Shown here: piece after piece, positions 9,276 through 21,831 of the stretch
Layout: every line of letters starts with the position of its first letter
How positions within the stretch are numbered: the stretch's first letter is position 1
Assembly: GCF_019112545.1 (NCBI RefSeq)
Contig: NW_025064924.1
Coordinates: 1 to 64,000, forward strand
Direction of reading: 5' to 3'
From: Guyanagaster necrorhizus
Taxonomy: Eukaryota; Basidiomycota; Agaricomycetes; Agaricales; Physalacriaceae
Length of the DNA stretch: 64,000 nucleotides
Position numbers and translations under genes: made by a program
The notes under the pieces: model-generated
The model's database searches: none
Seen by the model: only the letters and a program-made list of their open reading frames with translations
Told to the model about the DNA's origin: nothing

Positions 9276-10367
9276 GACTTCGCAGAAGCTGCAAAGCGAC
9301 AGGCTACTCCTCTACCCTCCCTCAAGAGCACCGATCTATCAGGCATCGCGGCTGTAGTGACTGGTTCGAATACAGGTGAATCATTATCGCTATAGAATCT
9401 CCACTCATTTCCGTTTTCAGGAATCGGATATGAAGTGGCCAAGTACCTTGTTGAAAATGGAGCGTCGAAAATCGTATTAGCTTGTCGAAATGAAGAGAAA
9501 GGCAGCGCAGCGCCGTCGAGTACCAATATTTGGATTTGGCTTCGTTCTCCTCGGTGCAGGAATTCTCTCAAACGTTCAAGGCAAGAGGGATGCCATTGCA
9601 CCTTCTTGTGAACAATGTAATCTCATAAACGAGACTCAACGATCCGTATGAAGATAAGTCGTTCAATTATGAACGACGCTGGGATGCACATCGTAAGGAA
9701 ATAGACTATTGAAGATGGGCTGGAACTGATGTAAGGCGCCTTAATGAACCGTAATGTGCCGACGCTAACGCATTCGGAGGATGCAAGTTAATCATATCAG
9801 TCCCTTCCTGCTCACCCTTCTTCTCCTCCCCGTCATGAAATCCTCCGCTTCAAGCCGTATGATTTGGGTCACAAGTGGCGGAGCCGTCATTACCGAGTTT
9901 CCCCAGTCAAATGATGCTCACCCTGTCCAGGCTCTCTGCCCCCTACAGTTCAAACCCGAAGAAGCACACAACATGTACTTTACCTCGAAATTGCTCAACA
10001 TCATGTGCTGCGCCGAGCTAGCGCGCCGTACACCGGTAAGAATAGCGGCATCTCATCCTGGGTTGGTGGACATTGAGCTGGGGAAGAAGGATATGCACGA
10101 AGAGAATTTACAGCCAGTCGATCTCGAGGCAACATGGGGAATGAAGCAGCGGAGTCCAGCGGAGGGTGCTAAAACCGTACTCATACCTGCAACATATGAT
10201 ACATCGGTCGTGTGGGACTAAGACGGAGGGATGCCCGTTTTTGATCATATAGAGCGCACTGAGTACCCACCAAAGGCGAAAGATGAACTTTGAGACGAAG
10301 GGTGTGGGAGGACATTGTGAGACTCATGAGCCTCGGTGCCGGGAAAGTTGAGGAGACATTTCTCTGA
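9276..10367 (+). pseudogene. Short-chain dehydrogenase/reductase pseudogene
   Basis: The SDR fold is recognisable. The cofactor motif TGSNTGIGYE is split by an intron at about 9372-9419. NGASKIVLACRNEEKGSAA and, in another frame, LDLASFSSVQEFSQTF..LHLLVNN follow. Then come QVNHISPFLLTLLLLPV, the catalytic YxxxK (YFTSK) and RIAASHPGLVDIELGK. Lesions: no ATG in frame with the first segment; a one-base shift between the cofactor half and LDLASF (near 9510); a TAA after SVVWD at 10219-10221 with coding-like sequence continuing (GGMPVFDHIERTEYPP); and a further shift before RRVWEDIVRLMSLGAG. It resembles the retinol-dehydrogenase/WWOX-like SDR group. The substrate cannot be inferred. Confidence 0.75.
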
Positions 10368-10966
10368 AATAGGTGTGCTTTAGTCCAAGGCCCTGCTATA
10401 ATCGGGAGGGCGCCGTTGCGTTTATATGTACCATCAGATTCGGGTCCAATGTCTTGTCATGGTGAATGCCTTCAGAATCGAGTTGACTACAGCGAGTGTA
10501 TTTAGTGAACGCCATAAAATGGAGCAGAGGTTACACCTCTGTATCAGGAGGTGCCACTCATGCTGCTTTTGGCTCGAGGTATCCATGTTCGGGAAACATT
10601 ATAAGAAAGTGAAAATATTGGCGGATTCGGGGTACAATGCGCCGGATATTAGAGTTAGAGGGGTTAGTAGATTGATCCAGTCATACGCATGATGTCGAAG
10701 CTCTTGACAAGATGTGAGAGTATGAGGCGGCTGTGAAACACATAATTCGTAACATTTTTCCAAGCGTTCAGGCTTCTGACAGGCACGAAAGCAACATAAA
10801 AGCCGGAAGCCTGAGCCGAGAGAAGCTATGTCTGTAAGATGAAGAGAAGAAAAGAGCTGGACGTCGCGACGGTCACATCACGTGCCCGTTCATCTCCTTC
10901 GTCACAAACCTTCATGCCATTTTCTGCATTTTCTCCCTAAGCAATTCCATATTCGACGACCTTGAC

Positions 10967-13900
10967 ATGGCTCGAGGACGCGGTACATTTGGGCTCACAT
11001 CGTCTCGTGGTAGAGGTGGAGGCTCGTTCCGGTCAGGTTTTCGTGGTGGATGGCGCGGCCGTGGACGTGGCAGAGGTGGCAGCAAGCCTGGTGAACCTGC
11101 CCCAAAACGCGAGGACGATGGAACACAATTGGCAGAGAGATTCGAAAAGATTGCTTTGAATGACGAAGTTGATGAGAAGCTTGGTTTTGCCAGAATACAG
11201 GAGGGTGGAATGAAGGAGGGCTGGCTGATCAATATGCATCCCGTGCGTGTTCTACGTTGTGTTACAGGATTTTCACTCACATACGTTGTTAAGACACTGC
11301 TCAAGGATCCAGACTGGCCTTCTGGAAAAGCCGTGGTTGATTATTATTTCATTCAAGATGATGGCGGAATGTTCAAGGCTACTTATGCCTACGAACCCTA
11401 CTTCTGCATCGCGTGCAAGGTAAACTCTCTGTATTGTGCGCAAATAGAATCTCACAGAAGTGCAGAGTGGAACTGAATCCACTATCGAAGAGTGGCTAAC
11501 TAAGAAGTACGAGGGACTCATTTGTCGAATCTCGCGCGAGCGCAAAGAGGACTTGAAACTTCCCAATCATCTCATGGGTCATTACCGTCTCTATCTTCAG
11601 CTCTGCTTTCGAAATGTGTCAGACCTCCTAGCCGTCAGGCGAGACCTCCTGCCTCTCGCTCTAGAAAATGGCTCCAAACGCGATGCCGTCGACGCTTATG
11701 CAGAAGTTATCAGTGCAGCTGCGGGTGGAGCAAGTATGGGCGTAGAGCTTGACGGGGAATTGGAAGGGCTTGGGGGAAAGGGGCCCAGGGTGCGCGATAT
11801 GGACCCTCGGGAGTGCATCATTGACATCAGGGAATATGATGTCCCCTACTATCTTCGTGTCGCTATCGACATCGACATCCGCGTTGGTTTGTGGTATGCC
11901 GTGACATTCACAGCAGGTCAGCCTTCTTTTCGTCACATTGCCGAGCGTGTTAAGCGTGCGGATCCTGTCGTCATGGCTTATGATATAGAGACGACGAAGG
12001 CCCCACTGAAGTTCCCCGACCAGGCCATCGACCAAGTAATGATGATCTCTTATATGGTAGACGGACAAGGATATTTGATCACGAATAGGGAAATTGTCAG
12101 TGAAGATATCGAAGACTTCGAGTACACTCCCAAAGAAGGATATGAGGGGCCTTTTATAATATTCAACGAAGAAAACGAGGTCTGTAGCCGTCTTCGTTTC
12201 ATTGGATCGTTTTGACGTTGAGAAACTCCAGGCCGCTACTATCAATCGGTTTTTCTCTCATATACAAGACATAAAACCGACTGTTATGGCAACTTTTAAC
12301 GGAGACTTCTTCGATTTTCCGTTTCTGGATGCGAGGTCAAAGGCCAATGGAATTGACATGTTCCTTCAGACCGGTTTTGCCAAAGACGCCGAGGATGAGT
12401 ATAAGAGCCGTACATGTGTGCACATGGATTGTTTCCGATGGGTGAAACGAGATTCATATCTTCCCCAAGGAAGTCAAGGTTTAAAAGCAGTGACCACTGC
12501 GAAGCTTGGATACAATCCTATAGAGTTGGACCCCGAGCTAATGACTCCGTACGTGTTTTGCTCCAGTGTTAAGAGCATGCCCTTATGACGCTTTAGGTAT
12601 GCCATGGAGCAACCTCAAGTCTTGGCCCAATACTCAGTTTCTGATGCTGTTGCCACATATTATCTGTATATGAAATACGTCCACCCCTTCATATTCTCTC
12701 TCTGTAACATCATTCCGCTCTGTCCTGATGAGGTGCTGCGCAAAGGTACTGGGACTTTATGCGAGACCTTGCTAATGGTAAGTCCATGGTTTTCTTTCGC
12801 TCTTTGTTTTGACGTTTCTCGTTAGGTTGAAGCTTATCGAGGCGAAATCATCATGCCAAACAGACATGAAGAAGTACACGGTCATATGTATGATGGTCAC
12901 CTTCTAGCCTCTGAAACATATGTCGGTGGACACGTCGAAGCTTTGGAAGCTGGTGTCTTCCGTAGTGATATCCAGACCGATTTTAAGGTTGTGCCTGCAG
13001 CCGTACAACAGGTACAAGGTCTACTTGGATGCATTACAGATTGGATGTTAACTAACTTGTGCAGTTGATTGATGAACTCGACGCGGCCTTGACCTTTTGT
13101 ATCATCGAAGAGTCTAAGTCGTCTATGGATGACGTGACAAACTATGACGAAGTAAAGGCGGAGATACAGGCTGCTCTGGAAGTCATGAGGGACAATCCGA
13201 AGCGCACCGACAACCCACTCATCTATCACTTGGACGTTGCGGCGATGTATCCTAACATCATGTTGTCAAATCGACTGCAGCCAGACTCCATGGTCGATGA
13301 ATCTGTCTGCGCAGTCTGCGATTATAACAGACCGGGAAAGACTTGTGACCGACGATTGGAATGGGCCTGGAGAGGAGAGTTCTTTCCTGCTCATCGTGAC
13401 GAATACAACATGATCAGGCATGCCCTGAACCAGGAAACATTCCCGCCAAAGCGTCCTGGACAACCCCAAAGACGTTTTCCCGATCTCTCTCCCGCAGAGC
13501 AAACAGCTTTGCTCCACAAGCGACTCGGCGATTACTCCCGCAAGGTCTATAAGAAGATGAAGGACACAAAGATCGAGAACCGCGAGGCCATCATTTGTCA
13601 GAGGGAGAATCCTTTTTATGTTGATACCGTTCGAAGGTTCCGTGACCGTCGCTACGAGTATAAAGGTCTTCACAAGACCTGGAAGAAGAACTTGGACTCA
13701 GCGATCAGTGGCGGGAAGTCGATAGCTGAGATTGACGAGGCAAAGAAGATGATTGTATTGTACGACTCTTTGCAGCTCGCTCACAAGTGCATTTTGAACT
13801 CATTCTACGGTTACGTCATGCGAAAGGGTGCCCGATGGCATTCGATGGAGATGGCTGGTATCACCTGCCTTACTGGTGCGACAATCATCCAAATGGCGCG

Positions 13901-16900
13901 GGCCCTCGTCGAACAGATTGGACGTCCGCTCGAGCTGGATACTGATGGAATTTGGTGTATGCTACCTGGCGTGTTCCCGGAGAATTTCAAGTTCCAACTC
14001 GCGAATGGCAAAGCCATCGCATTCTCCTACCCTTGTACTATGCTGAATCATCTCGTTCACGCGAAGTTCACCAATCATCAGTACCACGATTTGGACCCCG
14101 AAACGGGCGAGTATAAGATCCACAGCGAGAACTCGATCTTCTTCGAACTCGATGGTCCTTACAAGGCCATGATCCTACCATCTTCGAAGGAGGAAGATAA
14201 ATTGTTGAAGAAACGTTACGCCGTTTTTAACGACGATGGGTCATTGGCCGAGTTAAAAGGTTTCGAAGTGAAGCGGCGCGGGGAGCTTCAGTTGATCAAG
14301 ATCTTCCAATCCCAGATCTTCGAGAAGTTCCTGCTTGGCATCACCACGCAAGAATGTTATACTGCAGTCGCGGGGGTGGCCGATCAATGGCTCGACGTCC
14401 TCTTCAGTAAAGCCGATAGTCTTGACGACGAGGAGCTTGTTGAGCTCATCGCAGAGAACCGAAGTATGTCCAAGACCCTTGCTGAATATGGTGGACAGAA
14501 GTCGACGTCCATTAGTACTGCTCGTCGTCTTGCGGAATTCCTTGGCGATCAGATGGTGAAGGACAAGGGTCTTGCGTGCAAGTTTATTATCTCAGAACGT
14601 CCAATCGGAGCGCCTGTCACGGAGCGTGCTGTCCCGGTTGCGATTTTCTCGGCGGAGGAAGGCGTCAAGAGAACCTACCTTCGCAAATGGCTCAAAGATA
14701 GCAGCTTAGTCAACTTTGACCTACGGTCGATCTTGGATTGGCAGTACTACATAGAGCGTCTGGGATCAGTAATCCAAAAACTCATAACGATACCTGCTGC
14801 TATGCAAAAGGTTCCTAATCCTGTTCCTCGTATACGCCACCCCGACTGGCTTCATAGACGAGTGGCTGTAGCGGGTGACAAGTTCAAGCAAAACAAACTC
14901 ACCGATTTCTTCAAACCTGCTACTGAAGAGGAATCACAGCCTCTGCCGCCTCGGGACATTGAAGATATGGGGGAAGAAGAGACGCAGAGCAAGCGTATTC
15001 GTATTGCAGTTGTCAAACGCACAATTCGGCCGAAGATGCCGGAGCCCGAGGTTGAAGAAGAGACTCTTCTTGCAATACCAGATCCCTCCGTCAATTATTC
15101 CACCTGGATTAAGGCGATGCGTCCTCGTTGGAAGCAACGGCAGGATATCCGATGGAATACTTCGGCACCAGTCGTGCCATCCATGTTCCGAGGCGTCAAA
15201 GTCAAGACGAGTCGCACTTGGGACATATTACAAATTCGCCCGAGTAAGATTGCCGGTCGGTTTATTCTATGGTTGTCTGTCGATGGGGAGGTCGTCTCAG
15301 CGCCTTTACGAATTCCCAGAGAGATGTATATTCATCTCAGAAATCCCAAGGAGGACATCTTTCGACCTGATTTCTATACCTTTGAGAAAGTCACACGCAG
15401 TCTACCTCGTGAACGTCCGTCAACGAACCTTTACCAGCTGTCCGTTCGTGAAGATGTTTACATTGACATCCATGAGCACTTCATTGATCTTGCCAATGAT
15501 CCTAATGTTGATGGAGTATTCGAAGAACAGGTAATGTATTTTGCTCTGAGTCAAGACGCATACTAATGCTTATGCAAGGTCCCTCTCGTTGTCCGAGGTG
15601 TTCTCAAATTGGGAAGGTCATGTACCGTTGAAGACCCCAATATGACTCTGAACCGGGGCCAGACCGTTGGTTTCGACCTTCACCAACTCGATCGCGCGAC
15701 TCATTCGACTTCTGCTTCCCGAAAATACCTACAGGGGGGAATTGGCAGCAAATATATATTCCTTTATCACGCGTGCTCTGCGACTGCCCCACTGCATGTA
15801 TTTGCCACCTTCTCGCCGACGGGTCCCGTCAAACTTCATGTCGTTGATCCAGCAACACGGCGTCAGCCTATATCCAAATTAGAGGCGACCTATGCCGACT
15901 TGAAGCAGAAAAGACAGCAAAAATACGGGACTTCTCCTTCTATAAGTTACGAGGACACTCGTGAATTTACTACTACATATCATTCCACCGATTCTACTGC
16001 TCTCAAAGCTATTTCGCGCGAGTTTGGCTTGATGGAAGACAAGTCATATACCGTTGTCATCTCTTCGAGCAAAGATCAGTCATATTTTGATCGATTGCTT
16101 CCGAAGCTGTCCAAATTTCCTGTACTCTCAATGACCAAAGCTCGGGGCCCTCATACGTTGGATGTGTTTCCATGGCAGACTCACGTCGCACAGAAGATGC
16201 TGAATCGGTATCTTTCGCTGGGATCATGGCTTGACCGTATGATATCACTCGCGGATTACTACGATGTCCCCATCGGACATATTAAGGGCGACCAGCCCCT
16301 CCTTCTTTCCGACATCTCATTCGCCCGCCGCCTCATCCAGAACGACATGATACTCTGGTGGTCACCTGGGGAACAGCCTGATCTCGGTGGTATCGAGAAT
16401 GACCAGAGACTATCTGAGGAGCTCCCCACCACGGAGTTCCAATCAGCTGGATGTTACTCTAATGTCTGTCTCGAAATTAGCGTTCGAAACCTGGCCGTCA
16501 ATTCTGTCCTACATTCCGTCGTCATTAACGAACTCGAGGGGACTGGTGGATCGACCGCCTTCGATTCTGCGTCCAAGACACTGGATGAGTACAAGAACGG
16601 TGAAGGACAGCGAGATCTCACCTTGGGCAAGTCGAATATATCTGCGCAGACGTTTAGCATTCTGAGGAATATGGTGAAAACGTGGCTGCTTGACAAAATC
16701 CATGGCGAGCTTGAGAGTCCGTCTGTAACAATCGACCATTTCTGGCGATGGACGAGCTCAAGCGCGTCGCAGCTTTACGATCCCAACCTCCATCGCTTCG
16801 TCCATGGCCTCATGCGGAAGACGTTCATCCAGCTATTGGCAGAATTTAAGCGCCTGGGCTCGCATGTCGTCTATGCCGATTTCAGCCGCATACTTCTTTC

Positions 16901-18059
16901 CACGTCCAAGCCTCCTGGTACAGCCCATGCGTATGCGACATACATCAACACCGCCGTCACATCCCACGAACTCTTTGAACACATTTACCTGCAAACGGAT
17001 AAGTTCTATGACTTTCTACTATTCATGGACAAGGCCAACATGGGAGGTATCGTATGCGAAGATCCTCTCGCCTTAGAGCCCCCTGAAGAGCTGACGTTGG
17101 AGAACGACTGGAATATCGCAGAGTTCCTTCCTCCGGCCATCCAGAAGGACTTTGGCGTCGCCATCCAATTCTTCGTGGTAGAACTGTACAAGATCCGGCA
17201 GCAAACGCATGAGGTATCACGGGCACCTCTACGTGCGCTGCGCAACGGTGCGCCTGAGTCCAGTCAACGGGATGTCACCAAAAAGAGCGAAATAGAGTCG
17301 ACGCAAGAGTTCATCGCGCGACGTCTAACCAGGAAACTGCTCAAGCTGGTGAGAACCGTGCAAGAACGGCACAGAGAGGCTATGCTGAATGAAGAATTGA
17401 TGGACGGCTTCGATTTTCCGGTTCTCCCCGGCTCTTACCTCCAGCTCTCCGACCCTGTCTTGGAGTTTGTCAAGTTCATTTGTGCGGTGTTCGCACTTGC
17501 CAAGGATTATCAGGTTGAAATTGGCTTGTTAAAGCGGAATCTACTCGATCTTATCGGGGTACGCGAATTCGCCAATGATGCCATCTTCCGTAACCCCTGC
17601 GAACCGCTCATCCTCTCCAACGTCCCTTGTAGGCATTGTGATGCCCTGCGCGACTTTGACTTCTGTCGTGATCCCGACCTGCTTCCGAATAACCTCGACG
17701 TCTCGCAGAGGTGGATTTGCTTGACTTGCCATGGGGAGTACGATCGGCAAGCTATTGAGTTCATGCTGATGAAGGTGCTATTCGATATGGAGAGGTCGTT
17801 TGCACTGCAGGATTTGAAATGCTCAAAGTGCCGGCAGATACAATCTGACAACGTATCCAAGTTTTGCCAGTGTTCGGGAGCGTATCAGTATACACTGAAT
17901 AAGGGGGATGTGCGACGGAAACTTAGGACGATGGTCAATGTGGCGATTGTGCATAACCTGGGAAGGCTGAGGGTTTGTATTAACTTTCTGTCCTTTGCAG
18001 CGTCTGTCTGACCTTTGGCTTCGTAGGAATGTGCTCAAGGCATGCTTCAGTCTTGGTAG
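10967..18059 (+). CDS. pol2: DNA polymerase epsilon catalytic subunit
   Basis: This is the leading-strand replicative B-family polymerase with 3'-5' proofreading. Nine exons: 10967-11242, 11294-11419, 11466-12179, 12223-12548, 12597-12777, 12826-13011, 13065-15530, 15579-17972, 18027-18059 (2233 aa, normal for the family). Visible landmarks: Exo I ([15 protein letters not shown]), Exo II ([17 protein letters not shown]), motif A ([19 protein letters not shown]), motif B ([19 protein letters not shown]) and motif C ([12 protein letters not shown], the unusual TDG form seen in Pol epsilon). The inactive second polymerase half follows. The C-terminal zinc modules [17 protein letters not shown] and CSKC/CQCSG are present, and the protein ends [11 protein letters not shown]. 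Residues 1-44 form an RGG-rich tail. The intron at 12180-12222 is only 43 nt, and the final exon codes for 10 residues. Confidence 0.97.
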
Positions 18060-19292
18060 CTGCATCGATACCGTTCTCTCTCTGTACCACCAAGCTGTAT
18101 ATATGTAATCTATAAAAAGTAGTGTATCCTGTTAATTTCATTCTTTTACTGACGCTTGGGGATGGTCAGGAACCCACGGGAGCCCGCACAAACGGGATGG
18201 AGTTTAGATTCTTCCGCGGAGCCAACTTGAGCCCCCCCGGGCCGGCCACCCGGAAGGGCGATTCGAGGCCCTGGAACAACTCCTATCCAACCTCTGACGT
18301 TTAGTTTACCTCCAATCCAAGTTGCGCTGAAGCGGCCGAAAGATGCATTGGCAACGATGTTGAGAAACGCGACAGAGATGGATGGCACGATGCTGGACGG
18401 AGGTGCGGGTTTGACTAATAAGGACGTTTCCGAGGAAAGGCCATGTCGACATGTTACTTGTAGCAATGCGACGTACAAAGAAATATTTGTGAGTGCGAAA
18501 ATGGCGAATACGCGACGAACGTACACAGATGGTTTGTGGCGCATGTGCTAAAATATCCTACTGACCTGCCTAAGAATAATAATCTCTTCTTGCTTCTTAT
18601 GAGCCTTAGTAGCCTGGCAAATTCCCTCTTCCGCCTTCCGCTATTTACCGTCCTCGTACCCTTCGTTCAGAATCTTCACCGCGCATCTCGCCAATCGGTA
18701 TCTTGGTAGGATCTGGAACCTTATTCAAGCAAAACGACTGAGTTATGTTCAAGTTTTCTTGGATAGCTTGCTATGTCCCCAACATCCGTTGAAATTTCTT
18801 CATCGTCACGACATTTATTTGGAGGGGAGGGGATGAATAAAGGAGTACTACGACCCCTTAGAGCACTGACCGGGACTCAACTAGCTACTTAACTTTTTTA
18901 GAGACCCGTATGTTTTGACAGCGACCGCGGGTAACTCATTTATCTTCCCGCGAATCTACCGCACATGGTACGTAGCGGTACATGCGGTACCGATGAAGAA
19001 CATGGCCAGCGGTGCAACCCAAAAATAAAATACCGCAAGGTCCATATGAATAATAACAAGCCTTACTAGAAACCGTACAAAACAGTGGATTTGAATTAGA
19101 GACCGGATATACCTTTTTGAAGAGCGATATCCCTCTCCGGGGTAATATGTGGAGAAACATTTGAACTCCGACACGTGGTGATGAGTCAGCAAACAAGAGA
19201 GGATCTGGAACAACCCTCTCCCTCAGTTTGCTTGGGAACAACCTCCCTCCGAGACCGTCTCTGTACCCCATACCTCCACACTGCGGGGTAAG
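18060..19292. other. Intergenic region between pol2 and the Zn2Cys6 gene
   Basis: A 132-codon minus-strand ORF (18146-18544) has a hydrophobic N-terminal stretch and a Gly/Pro-rich tail, but no recognisable motif. I do not call it a gene. The rest shows nothing recognisable. Confidence 0.35.
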
Positions 19293-21831
19293 ATGAACCC
19301 GCCACCTGCTCCAGAAAAAACGAACAAGAAGGTCTCTAGAGGTTCGACATTTTTTTCCTCGCCACGCCCTTTTTTGACTTCCCTTACGTAGCATGCAACA
19401 CCTGTCGTCTCAAGCGGAAAAAGGTCCGTTCATCCTATCCGTGTGCCAGCAGAGGTGCTCTAATGCTTCCTAGTGCGACGGCCTAGATCCCTGTTTTTTC
19501 TGCAAAGAAACTAAGGTCGAATGCTCCTATTCGCGCGAGCCTCGTCGTCGGGGCCCACCCTCTGGCTATCTGCGCTACACGGAGACACGAGTGACACTGC
19601 TCGAGACTCTGCTCGGTCTTTGTATCCTCAAACTTCGGGGGACTGTGTCATTCTCCGATATATGCCTGCAGTGCGTGGAGGTTCTCCATACGGAGAGTAA
19701 GACATGCACCCAGGATGTGTGGGACGCCTACAAGGTCGTTTGGACCGGTACAGATGCTGCCAAGATCCTCGATGATCTAACAAATACCTTTGCCCCGTTC
19801 GCCCAGCGGACCGACCAGGAGACATTTGCCAAGCCTTTGCTGCCGCCGCCGAATCCCAATTTGAAGTCAGGGAATGGACAGCAGCAGTCACCTTCGACAC
19901 CTTCACAGCCGACCTTCTATCATGCCAAGGCCAATGGTCATTCGCACTCGCCGACTGTCATGCAGACGACGCCATCGCCTACCAACGAGCAACCTCATTT
20001 GTCTTATAATCTTCCTAGCTATTCCATGTCGCGCGAGTCTTTTGAGCGTACACACACGCCACCTCCCCAGCTCAAAAAGTATGATGCACCCGCATGGCCA
20101 CGCGAAGACATTGATTTTCCCTTTCCTGTAACATCTCCTACGACCTCCAGAGCGCCCTTGCTATCATACCCATCCCCGATCTCAAATGCTTTTCCTGTGC
20201 CCACACCCCCTGACGTGGAGATGGCCACAGACCTAGATTACAAAGGGCTCCCAGACGAGTCCAATCCAGCGTATACTGGCAGCTACTGGCGCTCCGCTGA
20301 TTTTGAAGCAATGTCACCGTCATCCAAACCTGATTTTCCCCCTCCAACGGAGCAAATTGATCTACCTCCTCAGCATATTCTCACCAATCTCGTTGACGTC
20401 TACTATACACACGTACACCCCAGTTATCCTTTGCTACCTCCACGGCATCTCATCGAGCCGAAACTCACAGCGCCTACGGTGTCGGAAGGCACAACATGCC
20501 TCATGCTCGCGTTATGTGCCTATGCTGGCCGGCTGTCACCGTCAAATCCGGCTTTGACTGTTTTTGGAGGTGATCCGAGCAAAATTGCCGCCGATTTATG
20601 GTATGAGCAGGCACGCGCTGCTATGAGTGCTCTTCTACGGAAGGGCAGCCGACTTGAGAGCGTTCAGACACTTCTGTTGCTTGCGCTGCGAGACCATGGA
20701 CGCGGGTCTGAGGGCCAAGCATGGTTACTCATAGGTCTCGCCGTGCGTATGGCACAGGAACTCGAGTTAAAACCAACATCAGAAGTGTGGGGTGTATGTC
20801 TGACTCTCGACCTTCTTCTCTCTTTGCAGCTTGGTCGACCTCCAGGAATTGTCGATGCCCTTCGTCCACCCCCTGGCGTCGTGGACGATTCAGACGACCT
20901 ATTTGTTCAGACGTCTTCATTATGCCGAATCGTTTCTCGTATCAATCTGCACCTTTATCTTGGATTCGAATTTCCGGCTGGAAACCCTATGGAGGCGCTC
21001 AAGGGGGAGCTTGATCGGTGGCATCACGACCTTCCTGTCCAGTTTCGTATATCTCTTGGCCATCAACCAGAGCGCAGGGTCTTGGAGATCAACATGTTCC
21101 ACCAAGTGGCCATCATCCTACTCTATCGACCCTTGTAAGTCCTTATACCTATCACTCTTTCATCCCGCATCCTAATCGAAAATAGTTTCAAAGACAAAAC
21201 GACACACGCAGCATTCCTTGATGCTGCGTCAACATTCAACGTTCTTCTTGACAAACTCACAGTGAACCCTTCCTCCCTGGCGCAGTCAAATCCTGCGATG
21301 ATATACCTTATATTCACCACTGCGATCGCCCATCTCTCCGGGTACAAGCTATCGGTCCGACCGACTCTCCGTCTGCAGACCCAACTACACCTGATGAACT
21401 GCGCAGAGGCGCTGAAAACTATTGGCGGGACGTGGGAGCTTGCGAGGCGATGTTGGCGAAGGCTGGACCGGCTCATGGACGTCGAAGGGCTGAACCCCCA
21501 AAACGAAGGCGACGGGACCAAGCGGAAGCGAGACAAGGAGGAGGACCACCCGGTGAGGAACCTGCTTGGGAAAAGGGAGGAATCTACTGCCGTGTACGCG
21601 TCGGACGGGCTGTACGCGCCGACGGCTATGATGGATTGGAATAAGGACGGCGTCGCGGTTTCGCCATTGTTCTTGCCCGAGGATATATTCGACCCGACTG
21701 TCAACATCTTCTCGTCCGGCTGGGCGCAAGATCCAGCAGGCTCTGGTACAATAGATGCCTTGAGTTGGGATGGCGAATGGGACGAGAAGCTCTGGGGGAA
21801 GAGCTTTGGATTTGAGGGGATGACGGGGTAA
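19293..21831 (+). CDS. Zn2Cys6 binuclear-cluster transcription factor
   Basis: Exons 19293-19341, 19392-19423, 19474-21134 and 21186-21831 encode 795 aa. The two N-terminal introns were placed to restore the zinc cluster, which then reads VSRACNTCRLKRKK followed by CDGLDPCFFCKETKVEC. This is a perfect CX2CX6CX5CX2CX6C and begins about residue 18. A Pro/Ser-rich linker follows, then a fungal-specific regulatory domain with DVYYTHVHPSYPLLPPRHL, AQELELKPTSEVWGVCLTL and LLLSLQLGRPPGI. The C-terminal region is acidic and Trp/Gly-rich, a possible activation segment. The target pathway cannot be read from sequence. The nearest pathway-like gene downstream is the dehydroshikimate dehydratase, 3.4 kb away. 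Confidence 0.9.

Noticed and set aside
14852..15534. Long alternative-frame ORFs inside pol2
   Set aside because: pol2 is continuous and conserved here; the other frames show no domain.
18146..18544. 132-codon minus-strand ORF after pol2
   Set aside because: No recognisable motif, no splice partners and possible chance length; left in the intergenic note.
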